DNA of 64,000 nt from assembly GCA_019916065.1 (NCBI GenBank), contig CM034234.1, forward strand, positions 5,368,342 to 5,432,341, read 5' to 3'. Below the pieces are notes generated by a model. The model did not search any database, was not told the DNA's origin, and worked only from the letters and a program-made list of their open reading frames with translations. The translations under genes and the position numbers were made by a program. This DNA is from Vitellaria paradoxa (lineage: Eukaryota; Streptophyta; Magnoliopsida; Ericales; Sapotaceae). Numbering within the stretch: the stretch's first letter is position 1; every line of letters begins with the position of its first letter. Shown here in pieces: positions 49,708 through 62,189 of the stretch.

Positions 49708-52700
49708 CTATTTGTTCCCTTTTCCTTCATCTTCGTTCAAAATGCGATTTCGAAAATCAGCCACCATTAGAGGCAACCCCTCACGCAGCGATACCTTTGG
49801 CTCCCAGTTCAAGAGCTCTTTTGCTTTGGTAATATCTGGTTTCCTCTTGTGTGGATCATCAGCAGTGTTCGGTTTGAATTCTATTGTTGCACTGGAATCA
49901 ATAGTTTCTTTCACAACCTGTAATTGAGGAAGATAAATATTTTAAGCATGATAGTAAAAATGAAGACCTTGCCCAGATGGACTACAAGTGGATAGTAATT
50001 CAAAAAAGACAAACCTCGGCCAGCTCTAACATGGTGAATTCCCCCGGATTACCCAAGTTGAATGGCCCAATATGCTCGCCTTCCATTAAGGCCATCAGTC
50101 CATCAACCTGACAATGAGCGGAGTTACTGATTTCCTCTCGACATCATTTCAACACTTCAAAAGCAAAAATGTTCTGTCTAAACAATGTGGCTTAGTTTAA
50201 GATGTCCAAGCAATATCAAATTTTAAATCTATCATTTTTGCTAATTTGGTTTCCTGGAAACTATTGAAATATTTGCTGGAATGCTCTCAGGAGTTTAGAA
50301 CCATATGCGTCAAAGGGTGCATGTAGGATTCCTAAGAGATACAATTTTACCCGAATTGACAGATTATATTTCCATCTGGCTGTATAAGAGGTCATTTCCC
50401 TTCCTTTTTATTTCTTTTCTGGCTGAGGCACTAACCTGCCTCAGTGGTCAGGCAATCATTAACGAGCTGCTATTAATCTTAGCATAATGATATAATTCTG
50501 TGACTTCCCTCTTAACGTCTTCTCTTGCAGTGTTCCAATATAATTTTAGCATTTCCCTGACCTTACAAAAACTAAATTTCTGAAAAAGAAAAAATATTGG
50601 GAAAAATATGAGATGACAAATTTCTTTGTGAAATATTCTAAACACCTCCCCCCCCCCCAAAAAAAAAAAGAACACCAAGGAAAAAAAAAAAGCAAAAGGA
50701 ATTATTCTCCTTCAGTCACAGGTTACTTAATGGCTCCAACACCCCAGAATTATTGTGAGTGCTTTTTGCAAATTTTCAAAGAGTTTCCATTAATTTGGAA
50801 GGGATTAATCTTGCAACCCAAAGTATCTTTCTGCATAATAGGCATCAAAAGACACGACATTAAAAGTCAATGGATGTAAAGAGGATTGCAGGCTCAAGGT
50901 AAAAAGGGCATTTTGAAGAGCTATCCAAAAAAGAAAAAAGTGCTCTTTCTGTATTTAGTATTTGCTGTATTTCTGTAATTGCTTTGCAATTGCAACCACA
51001 TACAAGATGATATGTGTCTTAAATTACAAAGTCAGGCAACCCATCTTCCCAATCTTTGAAAACCATTGCAAGAAATGATTACATAGTTACTGATCAAATG
51101 ATGAACAAGATGAAGGTAATACTGGTGCCCTTCCTATGACAAACTTGACCAATTTAATAGAACCCATGTTGATAGAGGAAAATGGGCTGAATAAATTGAC
51201 TTGTCAAAAGCGAATCAACGTTGTCCATTAGATATTGAAAACTATTTAATTTATACCCAAAGATTTAAAGTGGATCAAATATCCTCGAACAAGGGGTCTC
51301 ATGTTTGCAAAATAAATGTCACAGACTTACCAAAAAAAATAAATGTTACAGGCTTCACTTCTACATTGGACAGCAAAAAGAAAAAGCGGATTTGCGTTTT
51401 TAAGAATTCCCCAGCAGTTATCCATAATAACGAGATAACTTCACCAACAATTGTAAGATCAAGTGAATAAAAAGAAAATCACATATCAATTACTAAAAAA
51501 GTTTCCCCTCTGATGAATGTGTCAACTGGAAAAAGAAAATGAAAAGCAAAATCAATGTGTCAACTGGACAAAAAAACTGAAAAGCAAAATCAAACATCAA
51601 TTAGAGTAAATTTCCTCACCAACGAAAGTGAAATTAGTCCAAGTGATGCAAATCTGTGAACTCCTCAAAACCGCAAGTCCACAATTGAGGTCAAGAGAAT
51701 TAAAGCCCCTTTTTCGTTGTTCAACTTTTCCCTTATCAAAATTTCAGTTTCATGCTCGAATTTGACTCATAAGCATAAAGATAGTTATAATAACACAAAG
51801 GCACAAGCACACGCAAGTTAAAAGAAAAAAGGAAAGAAGGCACTATGGTCACGCATGAGCTCTAGTAAGCGGAAGCCCCTAGTGCAAGCAATTTCCAAAT
51901 TTCACAAACAGTTCTGCAATTCACAACCCAAGAAAATGGAAGCAGTATAGAAAAAATTCAAAAAATATATGACATACCAAGTCAGATACATATTGGAAGC
52001 TTCGTGTCTGTTTTCCATCACCATAGACGGTCATTGGTTGCTTGCGGATGGCCTGTATGAGGAGGTTACAAGAGTCAGACATCAGTATGAATGACAAAAC
52101 CTTTTTCCCCAGTTTTTAATTTGACAATCCATCAAATTTTTATTCATCAAAACGATAAAGAATTGTAATCAGGATCTGTGCGTACAAACACAGCCAGGGA
52201 TGAGATGGGTCGGGAGATCAAACCTGTGCAACAAAATTGCTTACAACACGGCCATCATCTAAACACATACGGGGCCCATAGGTATTGAAGATTCGTGCTA
52301 TGCGCACCTGCAGAGAGCAGAAACTGGTATTAAGTCTCATTGATTTTGAATAAACTATTCAGAACTCTTATTAACATCTAAATCATCGGACACTGTGTTA
52401 TGAAACTATCATATAGCAAATTTCCCAAAGTTACTCAAAGATTTGACATTTTATCAGGCAAATGAAGCCCAATCACCCTTTGTAACACAATAAACCCACT
52501 AAAGCCCAAAGTATTTCAACAACCACCAACTTCACTGAGTAGGAAAGCACATCCATCTTCATGTGTGCCGCTTTCAGTTCTTTATTTCCAGCTTTGACTT
52601 CTCATCATTCCTGACTTTTTTTCCCCAAGAAAGCTCAAAACTCGCATGGAAACTTCGGCCATAATACATGACATTCATCAAAAATACCAGATCCTCAACC

Positions 52701-55126
52701 CCGGCAACACGAAATGAAGATTATGACGAGATGACATAAAATTGGAAGCAATGTGTTTGCACAAGGCCTACCCAATGCTATATTTCAAAACTGAGAAAAA
52801 TATTTAGTTCAAAATTGGAGAGTAAAAATACAAAAACAAGTTTTACAAGGTCGAAGCGTTGCATGTGGCCAGGCAGAGAGCGGTTGTAAACATCTTCATG
52901 ATATATCCATGTTCTATGGACTGTTTTTAAAGGAGATTCAGGAGATATTCACATGGATTCATCAATCTATCTCCATCATATGAATGTTCTGCAAAACATA
53001 TGACCAGCATATAAAAATAGAGAATGTTTATCAAAATAAGTTAAGACTTTACCATAAAGGCCTAACGACCAACCTGCTGAATAAGCCATCTACCAAATTA
53101 GAATGAAAATAAGAGACCCTTAGTACTTGTTAAAAATCAGAATTCTTTTGAATAATTATGCCTCCTCTGTACTGGTGGCAAAAATTTTGTGGCGAAATTA
53201 TTTTTTTTTCAAAATATTCATGACTAACGAAGGTCAAACAGACCAGCCATTTCAGACTAATTATGCCTCTGTGGTGATACATCAGGTGCAACCATGTGTG
53301 ATCACCAACCAGTGTCATTCCAGCAATGCTTTTCTTTGATCTGCAATCACTTATCAATGCCATTCAAGTAATACTTCTATCTAATCGGCAAACATTGAGC
53401 TTTAGGGGGTGTTTGGTTTACCAAAACCCACAAACTTTTACCAACTTTTTGTACTTTTTTCCAATCAAATTTCACCACGTATCACTTTTACATCAACTTT
53501 TTGTACTTTTGTTGTACTTTTTTACCATCCAAAAACCCCCTTAATTAATATTTGAACACACCATTTGCCTCCAATGAGGAAGTTGTATTTTCTGTGTATA
53601 TGTATATTTGGAAATGACACACAAGTCGTGACTAGATGAAATGGTATGAACCTTTATTTTCCATTAAAGGGATTGAAGAATTTCATGAATAGCTAAACTC
53701 AAACATGGCATCACATGAAGCATCCATGCCTACATAGATCTAAATTTATTTAACACTAAAATAATAAATAAATGTATAAATTGATGGTATAGAGACTGAG
53801 GCAGTTAATAACATAAAGTCCAGACACCTTGTGAGGAATGAAGCAGTTAACAAGAGCAAAAGACGTCTTTATAAAAGAGCATGCTTTTTCTCTAACTAAC
53901 CGCAAAAAATAGCACCACATTTGAGAATGTGATAGTAGTACTAAAGTCAGATAATATTAGATAAAACTAAAAATTTTGATACTAAGTAATCCTCATGCCA
54001 AGTGCATCATATACATGTACATATCAGATCGTATTACCTCAACACCTGCTCCTCGATGATAATCCATTGTTAAGGTTTCTGCAGTTCGTTTGCCTTCATC
54101 ATAGCAACTCCTAACACCTAGGCGTGGAGAACTGCTTTGAGATTATGAACATCATAGAAATGCAGACGGCCTCAAGTCCACAAACACTGACAATATGATA
54201 TGCTCAATAGCAGCTCACCTATTGGATTTACATGCCCCCAATATGTCTCCTTCTGGGGATGTTCAAGGGGATCCCCATAAACTTCACTAGTACTCGTGAG
54301 CAAAAACTTAGCCCCAATTCGCTTTGCAAGGCCCAACATGTTAAGGGTACCCATCACATTTGTCTTGTAATCTCAGTCAAGGATTTCAAACAATTTAAAA
54401 CCCAATAAAAACAAAATGTGGACGCACAACAAGAACATTAAAAAAAAAAAAAAAAACGTGCTCTAAAGTAGCCGAATCATTATAAAAACCAAATAAGGAT
54501 ATGATAGTCTTGACAGGATTGTACTTGTAATGAACAGGGGATGCAGGGCAAGCCAAGTGATAGATCTGATCCACCTCCAACAATATGGGTTCAACCACAT
54601 CGTGCCTAATAAGCTCGAACCTCGGGTTCCCAAAATGGTGAACCACATTATCTTTCCTTCCAGTAAAGAAATTGTCAATCACAATCACATCATCGCCCCT
54701 CGCAAGCAATTTATCAACCAGATGACTGCCCACGAATCCGGCGCCGCCAGTGACCACAATTCTCGACCGCCTCCGCCCAACCCCGACGGGCACTCTCCCG
54801 ACAATCTTCCCAGTGCCATAATTCCTCGAAACGTGGTAAGGGGTCGACAGAGACTCGCGATCTACGGCCGTGAACGGTCGGGGTAAGTGGGAACGGTGGT
54901 CGGAGGGGGGAATCCGGTAGAGGCTGGGTTGGATGATGAAGAATGTGGCGCCAATCAGGATACCGACCAGGATGAAGAGCAATCTCTGTTCCCTGAGGAG
55001 GTAATGGATGGATCTGGGGAGAGATCTGGGGTGTTTAAGGGTTTTGGGCGAGTATGGCGGTGTTTGGCTCGACGGCATCTCTTCGTCTCGCCTCTGGTTC
55101 GCGCTTGCCTGCTTGTGCAATTTCAT
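49708..55126 (-). CDS. UXS: UDP-glucuronate decarboxylase, type II membrane form (UDP-xylose synthase)
   Basis: Seven minus-strand exons, 55126-54503, 54366-54219, 54117-54038, 52307-52224, 52052-51978, 50107-50015 and 49917-49708, join in frame to 437 residues. The enzyme converts UDP-glucuronate to UDP-xylose with bound NAD+ and feeds xylan and pectin synthesis. A short cytosolic tail ends in LLREQRLL; a single membrane segment (about residues 49-65) predicts a Golgi type II protein. The SDR fold shows the NAD motif TGGAGFVG (126-133), [10 protein letters not shown] (232-241) and the catalytic Y263-x3-K267 (SCYDEGK). [10 protein letters not shown] and [14 protein letters not shown] are also conserved. 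Length and layout match the membrane-bound plant UXS2/UXS4 group. Intron 1 has AT-AC ends (U12 type); the other five are GT-AG. The first ATG in frame at 55126 is used; M17 would be an alternative. Confidence 0.96.
53405..53540. mobile_element. Tourist-like MITE in intron 3 of UXS, TTA target duplication
   Basis: The 136-bp element has left end GGGGGTGTTTGGTTTACC and right end GGATGGTAAAAAAGTAC-type in reverse (CCATCCAAAAACCCCC). It is flanked by TTA at 53402-53404 and 53541-53543. The 3-bp TWA duplication is characteristic of PIF/Harbinger MITEs. Internal blocks 'actttttgtactttt' and 'atcacttttacatcaa' link it to copies at 27267, 57998 and 59582. Confidence 0.8.
54367..54502 (-). other. Intron 1 of UXS: apparent U12-type AT-AC intron
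   Basis: On the minus strand the intron starts ATATCCTTAT and ends TCCTTGACTGAGATTAC. ATATCCTT is the exact U12 donor consensus. TCCTTGACT (54375-54383) is a near-perfect U12 branch site, with its adenosine (54377) about 10 bases from the AC end. Removing 136 bases joins VKTI to [10 protein letters not shown] exactly as in other UXS proteins; no GT-AG pair in the neighbourhood keeps this sequence. Confidence 0.9.
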
Positions 55127-55251
55127 GGTATTGTGTTGAGATAAAACTGATAGATTGAAAGACAGAAATTCTCAGGCTTTCGCCAGATTGAAAAAGGTCG
55201 AACTTTTGAAATACCTTATTAATGCGAAAGGCTGTGCGGAAATGGAATCTG

Positions 55252-55282
<31 letters not shown>

Positions 55283-55540
55283 GCGTGGAAGACAATTCCT
55301 TCTGAATTGTTGTTGATCTATGGAGTTTGTGGCGGATGATGCAGTGAAGCAGGAGGGAGGGAGGGAGGGAGGGGGAGAGAGAGAGAGAGAGCCGGGGGGT
55401 TTGTTTCTTGAAAAGCAGTTGGACTACCTACGGGGATGGACTGTAAAACGGGTTCAATTGGACCCGATCCGGCAACCAGCCAAACCCAATGTTGGTTGTT
55501 GGAGTAACATTGAAGGGAAATGGAAACGTAGAAGTTGAAA
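55127..55540 (-). promoter_or_regulatory. UXS 5' leader and promoter with GA tracts and a G-tract repeat
   Basis: On the plus strand, GA repeats are at 55257-55282 and 55375-55390 and a run of GGGA units at 55355-55375. On the gene's own strand these are CT-rich tracts. The transcription start is not visible. Confidence 0.5.
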
Positions 55541-56401
55541 ATACTTTTGTTAACTTTTTGGTTGAAAGTAGATAAAAGAAGTTGTTTTTTTTTTAATTAT
55601 TATAATAAATATTTTCTTTTATTTTTTGATTAAAAAAGAGAAAATTATTGTCTTCTCATTTACTTTTCTATTTTTATTTTTAAAATTAACCAAAAAATAT
55701 ATTTAACCCATCCTAATTTCATATTTTCTATAATCTCTAAGCTGAAAATTGTTAGATGAAAAATCTTTTATCCCCATTTATTTTAATGGATGAAATTTAA
55801 TTGGGCACATTCTATTCTTTTATTGGCAAAAAAATTTAATTTGATTTGACTACTTCAACACCTTTAATAGCATTAAATTTAGATTAATCATTTCTACAGT
55901 GCAATATTATTTTTAAGAGATAACAATATTAGATGATACCAATTTGTTAATGTTAAAATAAAGTAAAATTTGGTAAACAAAGGAATAGCAAGGTATATAT
56001 ATAATACATTTTATTAAAGATTGATTTTTTATTTAATAATTTTTAAGCATAAATCAAATAATTAAAAATAAAAAATTTTACTTTTTTAGATTCTTTTATC
56101 TCAAAGCATTTTTTTTTTGTATTTTTTTTATGAATATATATAACAGGCATGAAAATTACTAAAAAGGAAAATCAAATTTTAGTTAAAAAAATATAAAAAA
56201 AAAATTCTAATTATTATTACCAAACTATCCTTGTAGGAATATACTATAGAATTGTATGTAATCAAACGGGGTCCCAGTCACTAACTACGGCTACCTAAAC
56301 TAATATTTTTGCAGTCATCTAGTATTTAAATGGGGTTGCTCTGTTTAATGGGGTTGGGAAGAATATCTTACCACTCACCAGTTCGTTGGTTATTCCCTAC
56401 A

Positions 56402-56642
56402 TGGCTGCAAAAGGCGATAACCCTCGCCGTCAGAACTCCCACCCCCCAGTCCCAAGAGAATGGTAGAGGAGGTAAATCATGGTACATAGCGACCTGCTAG
56501 ACAGGAGGACCAGTGCTTGGTACCCACAAGAAGCGACCCCCACAGGAGAGTGAAACTCCCACACTGCGGCTGCTAAGACTCGATCCTGTATCCACGGCTG
56601 CAATCTACTACCCGAGTACAAACCGTGCTACGCCCGCGGGGG
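56402..56642 (-). mobile_element. SINE-like insertion with imperfect 16-bp target duplication
   Basis: A GC-rich 241-bp block in AT-rich DNA is bounded by TTGGTTATTCCCTACA (56386-56401) and CTGGTTCTTCCCTACA (56643-56658), 14 of 16 identical. On the minus strand the first third is tRNA-like, with a B-box-like GGATCGAGTCT (plus 56577-56587), but its A box is weak. Other kinds of retroposon are possible. Confidence 0.5.
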
Positions 56643-57997
56643 CTGGTTCTTCCCTACAACTATCTCTGAAAAGTGGGCACACCCCACTAAAAAATTTAAT
56701 AACTATTATAAAAAATCATTACATTGTAATATAATAGGTGTCTCAAGGGAACGAGACAGTCGTGGAATTCGATAGTTTTCCGAGCTACAATAAAAAAATA
56801 CATTGCAGAAATTATAACGCACAAAAGATCTAAATTTAATTGTATTTTAATAACATATAACTTTTTATATTCTTTATTAATTATCTTTCAATTAAATTTT
56901 TTTTAACTTTTACTTTTATTTCAAAATTAATTTTAACTAAATTAAATTAACACAATTAAATCATTGCAATTAAATTTAAACTATTCATCAATGCACTACG
57001 GTCTCCAGCAGTATATTTTTCCACTATAGCCTCTTGGAACCCGAATTTAACTGTACTTATATATATGCACACACCAGTAATAACATATACCTTCGGTAAT
57101 CTGAATAAAATTAATATTAAATTTCTAATATAGTTAAAATTTTAGACAAAAAATTTAAATTGAAAAAAAAATGATAATCCATAGATTCTATTTTTTTTTC
57201 GAAACTTTAGATCCTAATACTTAATACATGTGTTTTAATCTCTTTCTCTAATTAATTTTTGATAAGCAGTATAAAAGAAAATAAAATTACAGTGCTTTAA
57301 TTGGAAGGCTTAGCTTCTTAGAAACCATAATCAGACAAAATTTATGTTGGTAATTTTGATTTGCATATGATCTCTACCATTCAAATATGATGAAATTTAG
57401 AATGTTCAAACTATTTTATAAGAAAGATGATCGTGAGGCCCACTAAAATAAAAATTGAGCGGAAAGTTAAAAATATAAAAATAATCTCAATTATTAAATA
57501 AAAAAAATAATTATTAACTACTGAATCTTAATTTGTGAGAATGACATTTTAAAAAAATTGTCTTGTTTTATTATATAAATATTATATGTAAGTTTGATTC
57601 TTTTCAAAACAGAATAATGGGCTACCTAAAGTAAAATGGTTAGGTTTGGTTTGTGCTCAGCATTTGGGCCTTGACCCATCAAATTCAACAGGGGCGAAGA
57701 TGAAACCCTAAAAATTAAAATAAAAAATCGACTTTAACCTTTTGTCCCAATCTAGAGTGGAAAGGGGCCCAAAGACAAAAGCATGGAAAGGTTTACAAGG
57801 GGAAAGTCATCCAAGCCTTTTCAAAGGAGGGAAGTGTGAAAGAATGGCATATGGTAATGGGGCGAGTTTCATGCTAGCGTTGCTCATGCTCTAACCCTCT
57901 AATTTAATTTTCATTTTCGAGTAATTAACAACATCAGCACCAATATTTGGAAGAAGAAGAAGAAGAAGAAGAAGAAGAAGAATAATAAATGAATGAA

Positions 57998-58154
57998 GGC
58001 CTGTTTGGTAGATAAAAAATAGAAAAAAATAGTACAATAAAAGTAAAAAGATGTGACATAAAAGTGATATGTGAAAATTTTTGATTAGAGAAAAGCACAA
58101 AAATTAGTTAAAATTAGTAACTTTTGGTGAATTTTAGTGTGACCAAATATGCCC
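57998..58154. mobile_element. Tourist-like MITE
   Basis: The left end GGCCTGTTTGGTAGATAAAAA and right end TGACCAAATATGCCC enclose 'aaagatgtgacataaaagtgat', shared with 27267 and, inverted, with 53405. Confidence 0.55.
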
Positions 58155-59581
58155 TAAATTATTAGGGTACAGATGTATAAAAAGACCAAACTACCTTCAA
58201 ATCATGCTCGTTAGTTTGAGAGAGTTTTTCCAAGTCTTTCCTTTCTTGTCGTAACAAGACTCAAAGCTGTACGGACATTTAATAAGTAATAGATGTTTTC
58301 TTTTTTTTAAATATTAAACATTGGGACTTAAAAAGGGATCGAGTTACCGTTGGATTAAACTCAGTACAATGACCTAGTTTTGATCTAACGATCTATGGTG
58401 CACCGAACCTACCCTTAATCCCTTAAAAGGAGACTTTTGTGTATACCATAGTCGCATCACAAATTCAACTCCATTGAATTATGTGCAAATCCCTCGTGCT
58501 GACGAAGACTCGAAGGCTCACCATTAGAATGGGTACTTCAAATTCTAATTTCCTTTTTTTAAATGTGTTTGGTACGAGAATTTAGTGAAAGAAAAATAAA
58601 GTGAGAAAAAAAATAAAAAATATAAATCTAAATGATTAAATAGATAAAAGCATCAATTAAATTATTGATGGAAAGTATGTATGTGATAAACACGTGACTT
58701 TAAATGAAAGGACAAATTAATTAAATAGAATCATAAAAAAAAAGACATACCTCTTAAATTATAGTCCACCTTTCAATCATCAATTGTTTGGCATTGTATT
58801 TTAAATTATGATTTTGTAACTCAAATTATCTTAAATTACATACATCGTTTAAATTATTGAGAGAAAATAAATACGTAACTTTAAGTAAGATTTAAATTAT
58901 TCTAAATAAATAATATTAATAATAATAAACTTTTTTTTTATCACAAGATTTGTCGATAGTTTAATCTGGTGTAGAAATAAATTTTGCCAATCAATTAACA
59001 AAATTTCGTTTCACTAGCCAAAAATTTTGTCGAGAAAGTTTGTTATTCTCTTCGTGCAACACCTTTGTGTGAAGAAACTTGTTGCTTGATGAACCAAAAT
59101 TTTGCCAATTATCAAATTTCTTGTGATAAAAGAATATCATTTATGAGCCTTTAAACTACATGAAATAATTAATTAATCTCCTTTGTATATGGATTAGATT
59201 AACGGTCAATTTGTACTGGTTATATAGGCATTGCTACAAAAAAACGTATGGTTGATTTTTAGTTGTATTAATTGTCAATTTCTAATTTCCTATGGAAACA
59301 TTATAAATTTCGTCATTACACGACCAATTAAGCATGCGTATAGAACTAATTAATTAGTACAAACCTAGGAATTATAATTTAATTTCCTTCACAGGCGAGC
59401 AAGTAGTAACAATTAATTATTCATTCACCTCTACATGTGAAAAAATTATATTTACGTAATACAACAAATTAGGGCTAAAATTGTGAAATTAATTAATCAG
59501 CAATTTAATTTGAGAGTTGAATTTGATGTATGAATTAAGAAAATGATGTATAAATTAAGAAAATGATATATATCATTTAGA

Positions 59582-59738
59582 GAGTATTTGTTTGGTCAAA
59601 ATTAATTAAAATTCATCAAGTTTCATTAACTTATTATACTTTCTTTCAATCAAATTCTACTACATATTACTTTTATATCAAATCTTTATATTTTTATTAT
59701 ACTTTTTGACTAACTTTTTTTCCAACCAAACATCCCCT
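59582..59738. mobile_element. Tourist-like MITE
   Basis: The left end GTATTTGTTTGGTCAAAATT and right end CCAACCAAACATCCCC match in inverted form. The interior resembles 1146-1295 ('aattaaaattcatcaagttt', 'tactttctttcaatcaaatt'). Confidence 0.55.
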
Positions 59739-59958
59739 TAAACCATACTTCAGTAACTTATCCATCAAATATGAAAAAAGCATTAGAGGGGCTAGAGAAA
59801 TCCATATGCAGAGAAGTGCTGAAAGGGAATCTCGACCAATACCTTTGAATTACCATACATAACAGGTATACTGTACAATGAAGTTCTTGGCCTGTTGCAG
59901 ACAGTGATTGGGAGTGTTGTCCAAGAAAAAAGGTATCTCTCCCTGATATGCACAAAAC

Positions 59959-60017
<59 letters not shown>

Positions 60018-60458
60018 TAGCATGGTACTTGTATAAACCACGGTCATTTTCTCCTCCCCCAACCTTTTCCCCCTTCCCCCAAAACCTAACCCGAGTCTCT
60101 CCCTCCCCCTTCCACGTAGACAAACGTTCTATTTAACAGTTGTTCCCTACTATATAAATATAATATATATGATTATTAATAGAAACCATTTTTTCTTGAA
60201 TTATTGCTTTCAATTTCATACAAATAATATATATCCATCTCAAAGGTTTATTTGGCCCAACAAAGTATAGTAATAAAATTTGATGAGATTTTAAATTTCT
60301 CACGATATATTTATGATACCTTATTGTTAACGCATAAATTTCATATGGTTGGTAAAGTTTTGTATTTATCAAAATATATTGAGGGTGTATGTTCAATTAA
60401 TTGAAGTTACAAGATGTATGTGAATTGAATTATCGGGTTAAGTCACATGCAGCGAACG

Positions 60459-60498
<40 letters not shown>

Positions 60499-60704
60499 GT
60501 ATCCATTTTTATTTTCAAAATGTGTCAAACAATAATGTGCCGCAGATTAAAGGATGTCATTTAAGCCATTTTCAATTACAAAGATTTTTACCTCCTCTCA
60601 TGGTCCCAAAAAATAACTATATTTCTGTGGTGTTGTGTTCGGGTTTTCAAGGCACTCTTGGGATCTTTTTCAAAGATGACTTTGCTCGACCAACAATATT
60701 AATA

Positions 60705-60736
<32 letters not shown>

Positions 60737-60835
60737 TTGCTATATGTATACACCAAAGTCTTGTTCTATATATGCTTTCACATAAAATAAACAAAACCAG
60801 TAATTTCAGCAAAAATTTTTAATTATTTTATTTTA

Positions 60836-62189
60836 GGGTAAAGTATAAAAAATATCCTTACAGTTTACCCTCAGTATTACTTTGATCTCACACATTTCAA
60901 TTACAACAGTCAAATCCCGACACTTTTGGTTAAGTTTCAATTCGGCCCTTCCGTTAGTTGACTGTTATAAACAACCGTTATATTGAGGATAAAAAGATAA
61001 TTTCATTTATAGTTTACCCTCAGTGTCACTTTAGTTCCTCACATTTTTAATTATAACAATTGAAACCCTACATTTTCGACATATATTAGAAATATATTTT
61101 ATTAAATTATATAACATATTTTAATTTGAAATATATCTTATTAAATTATTTTTAATCAAAAAATATTTAAATTATATTTAATATATATTCTTTTTTATTG
61201 AATTAAATTATTTTTCAAAAATAATATGATTAAATTAATAATATAATTAAAATAATATTTAGTTTATTTTAATTAATATGAAATATATTTTATTAAATTC
61301 AGTTAATTTTCTTAAAAATTAATAAAATTAAAAATTTTATTAAAAAGTGATTTGATGGTTTCACTAATAGTTATTATAATTAATAGAATAGAAACTAAAA
61401 AGTCATATATATAAACGTATACTCTTGAATTGAATATATATACAAAATTATATATAGATAAAAAATTGTAGAAATAGAAAATTTAGAAAATAGCAATTCT
61501 AAGGCCTTTTGATAATATTATTGTTTTTTATTTTGTTTAACTTTTTATTTTCTGATTTTATTTTTTGTTATCATTTTTTTTTCTAAAATAAAAATTGAAA
61601 TTGCGTTTACAGAGGTAATTTTATTTACATAAATTATTTTTTAATAAAATATTTGATTTTATTATTTCTTAAAAATTATTCAAATTTAATAAAATATATT
61701 TCATATTAATTAAACTATATTAAACATTATTTTAATTATATTATTAATTTAATCATATTATTTATGAAAAATAACTTAATTCAATAAAAAGAAAATATAT
61801 TAAATAAAATTTAAATATTTTATTTATTAAAAATAATTTAATAAGATATATTTCAAATTAAAATATGTTATATAATTTAATGAAATATATTTTAGATTAT
61901 ATTATTTATTAAAAATAATTTAATAAAATATATTTCAAATATATATCGAAAGTATAGGGATTCAATTGTTATAATTGAAAACATGAAGGACTAAAATGAC
62001 ACTGAGAGTAAACTATAGATGAAATTATCATTTTATCCCCAGTCTAACGATTGTTTCTAATGGTCAATTAACGGATGGACCGAATTGATACTTGACCGAA
62101 AGTGTAGGGATTTGACTGTTAGAATTGAAACATGTGGGACCAAAGTGATACCGAGAGCAAATTGTAAGAGTATTTTTTGTATTTTACCC
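60836..62189. mobile_element. Foldback element, copy 2, with exact 9-bp target duplication (MULE-like)
   Basis: The element begins GGGTAAAGTATAAAAAATA and ends TTTGTATTTTACCC. Both sides carry the identical 9-mer TTTATTTTA (60827-60835 and 62190-62198), the duplication length typical of Mutator-like elements. The two arms (about 60836-61370 and 61610-62189) are reverse complements with scattered mismatches and one extra segment of about 45 bp in the right arm, leaving a loop of roughly 240 bp. No coding capacity is seen. Copy 1 is at 5067-6369. Confidence 0.85.

Noticed and set aside
54530..55144. Plus-strand open frames of 118 and 85 codons over UXS exon 1
   Set aside because: They are antisense to the strongly conserved UXS N-terminal half and have no domain.
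59758..60136. Several overlapping open frames on both strands
   Set aside because: They are created by the (CT)n/(CA)n tract at 59964-60017 (RERERE or SLSLSL) and lack conservation.
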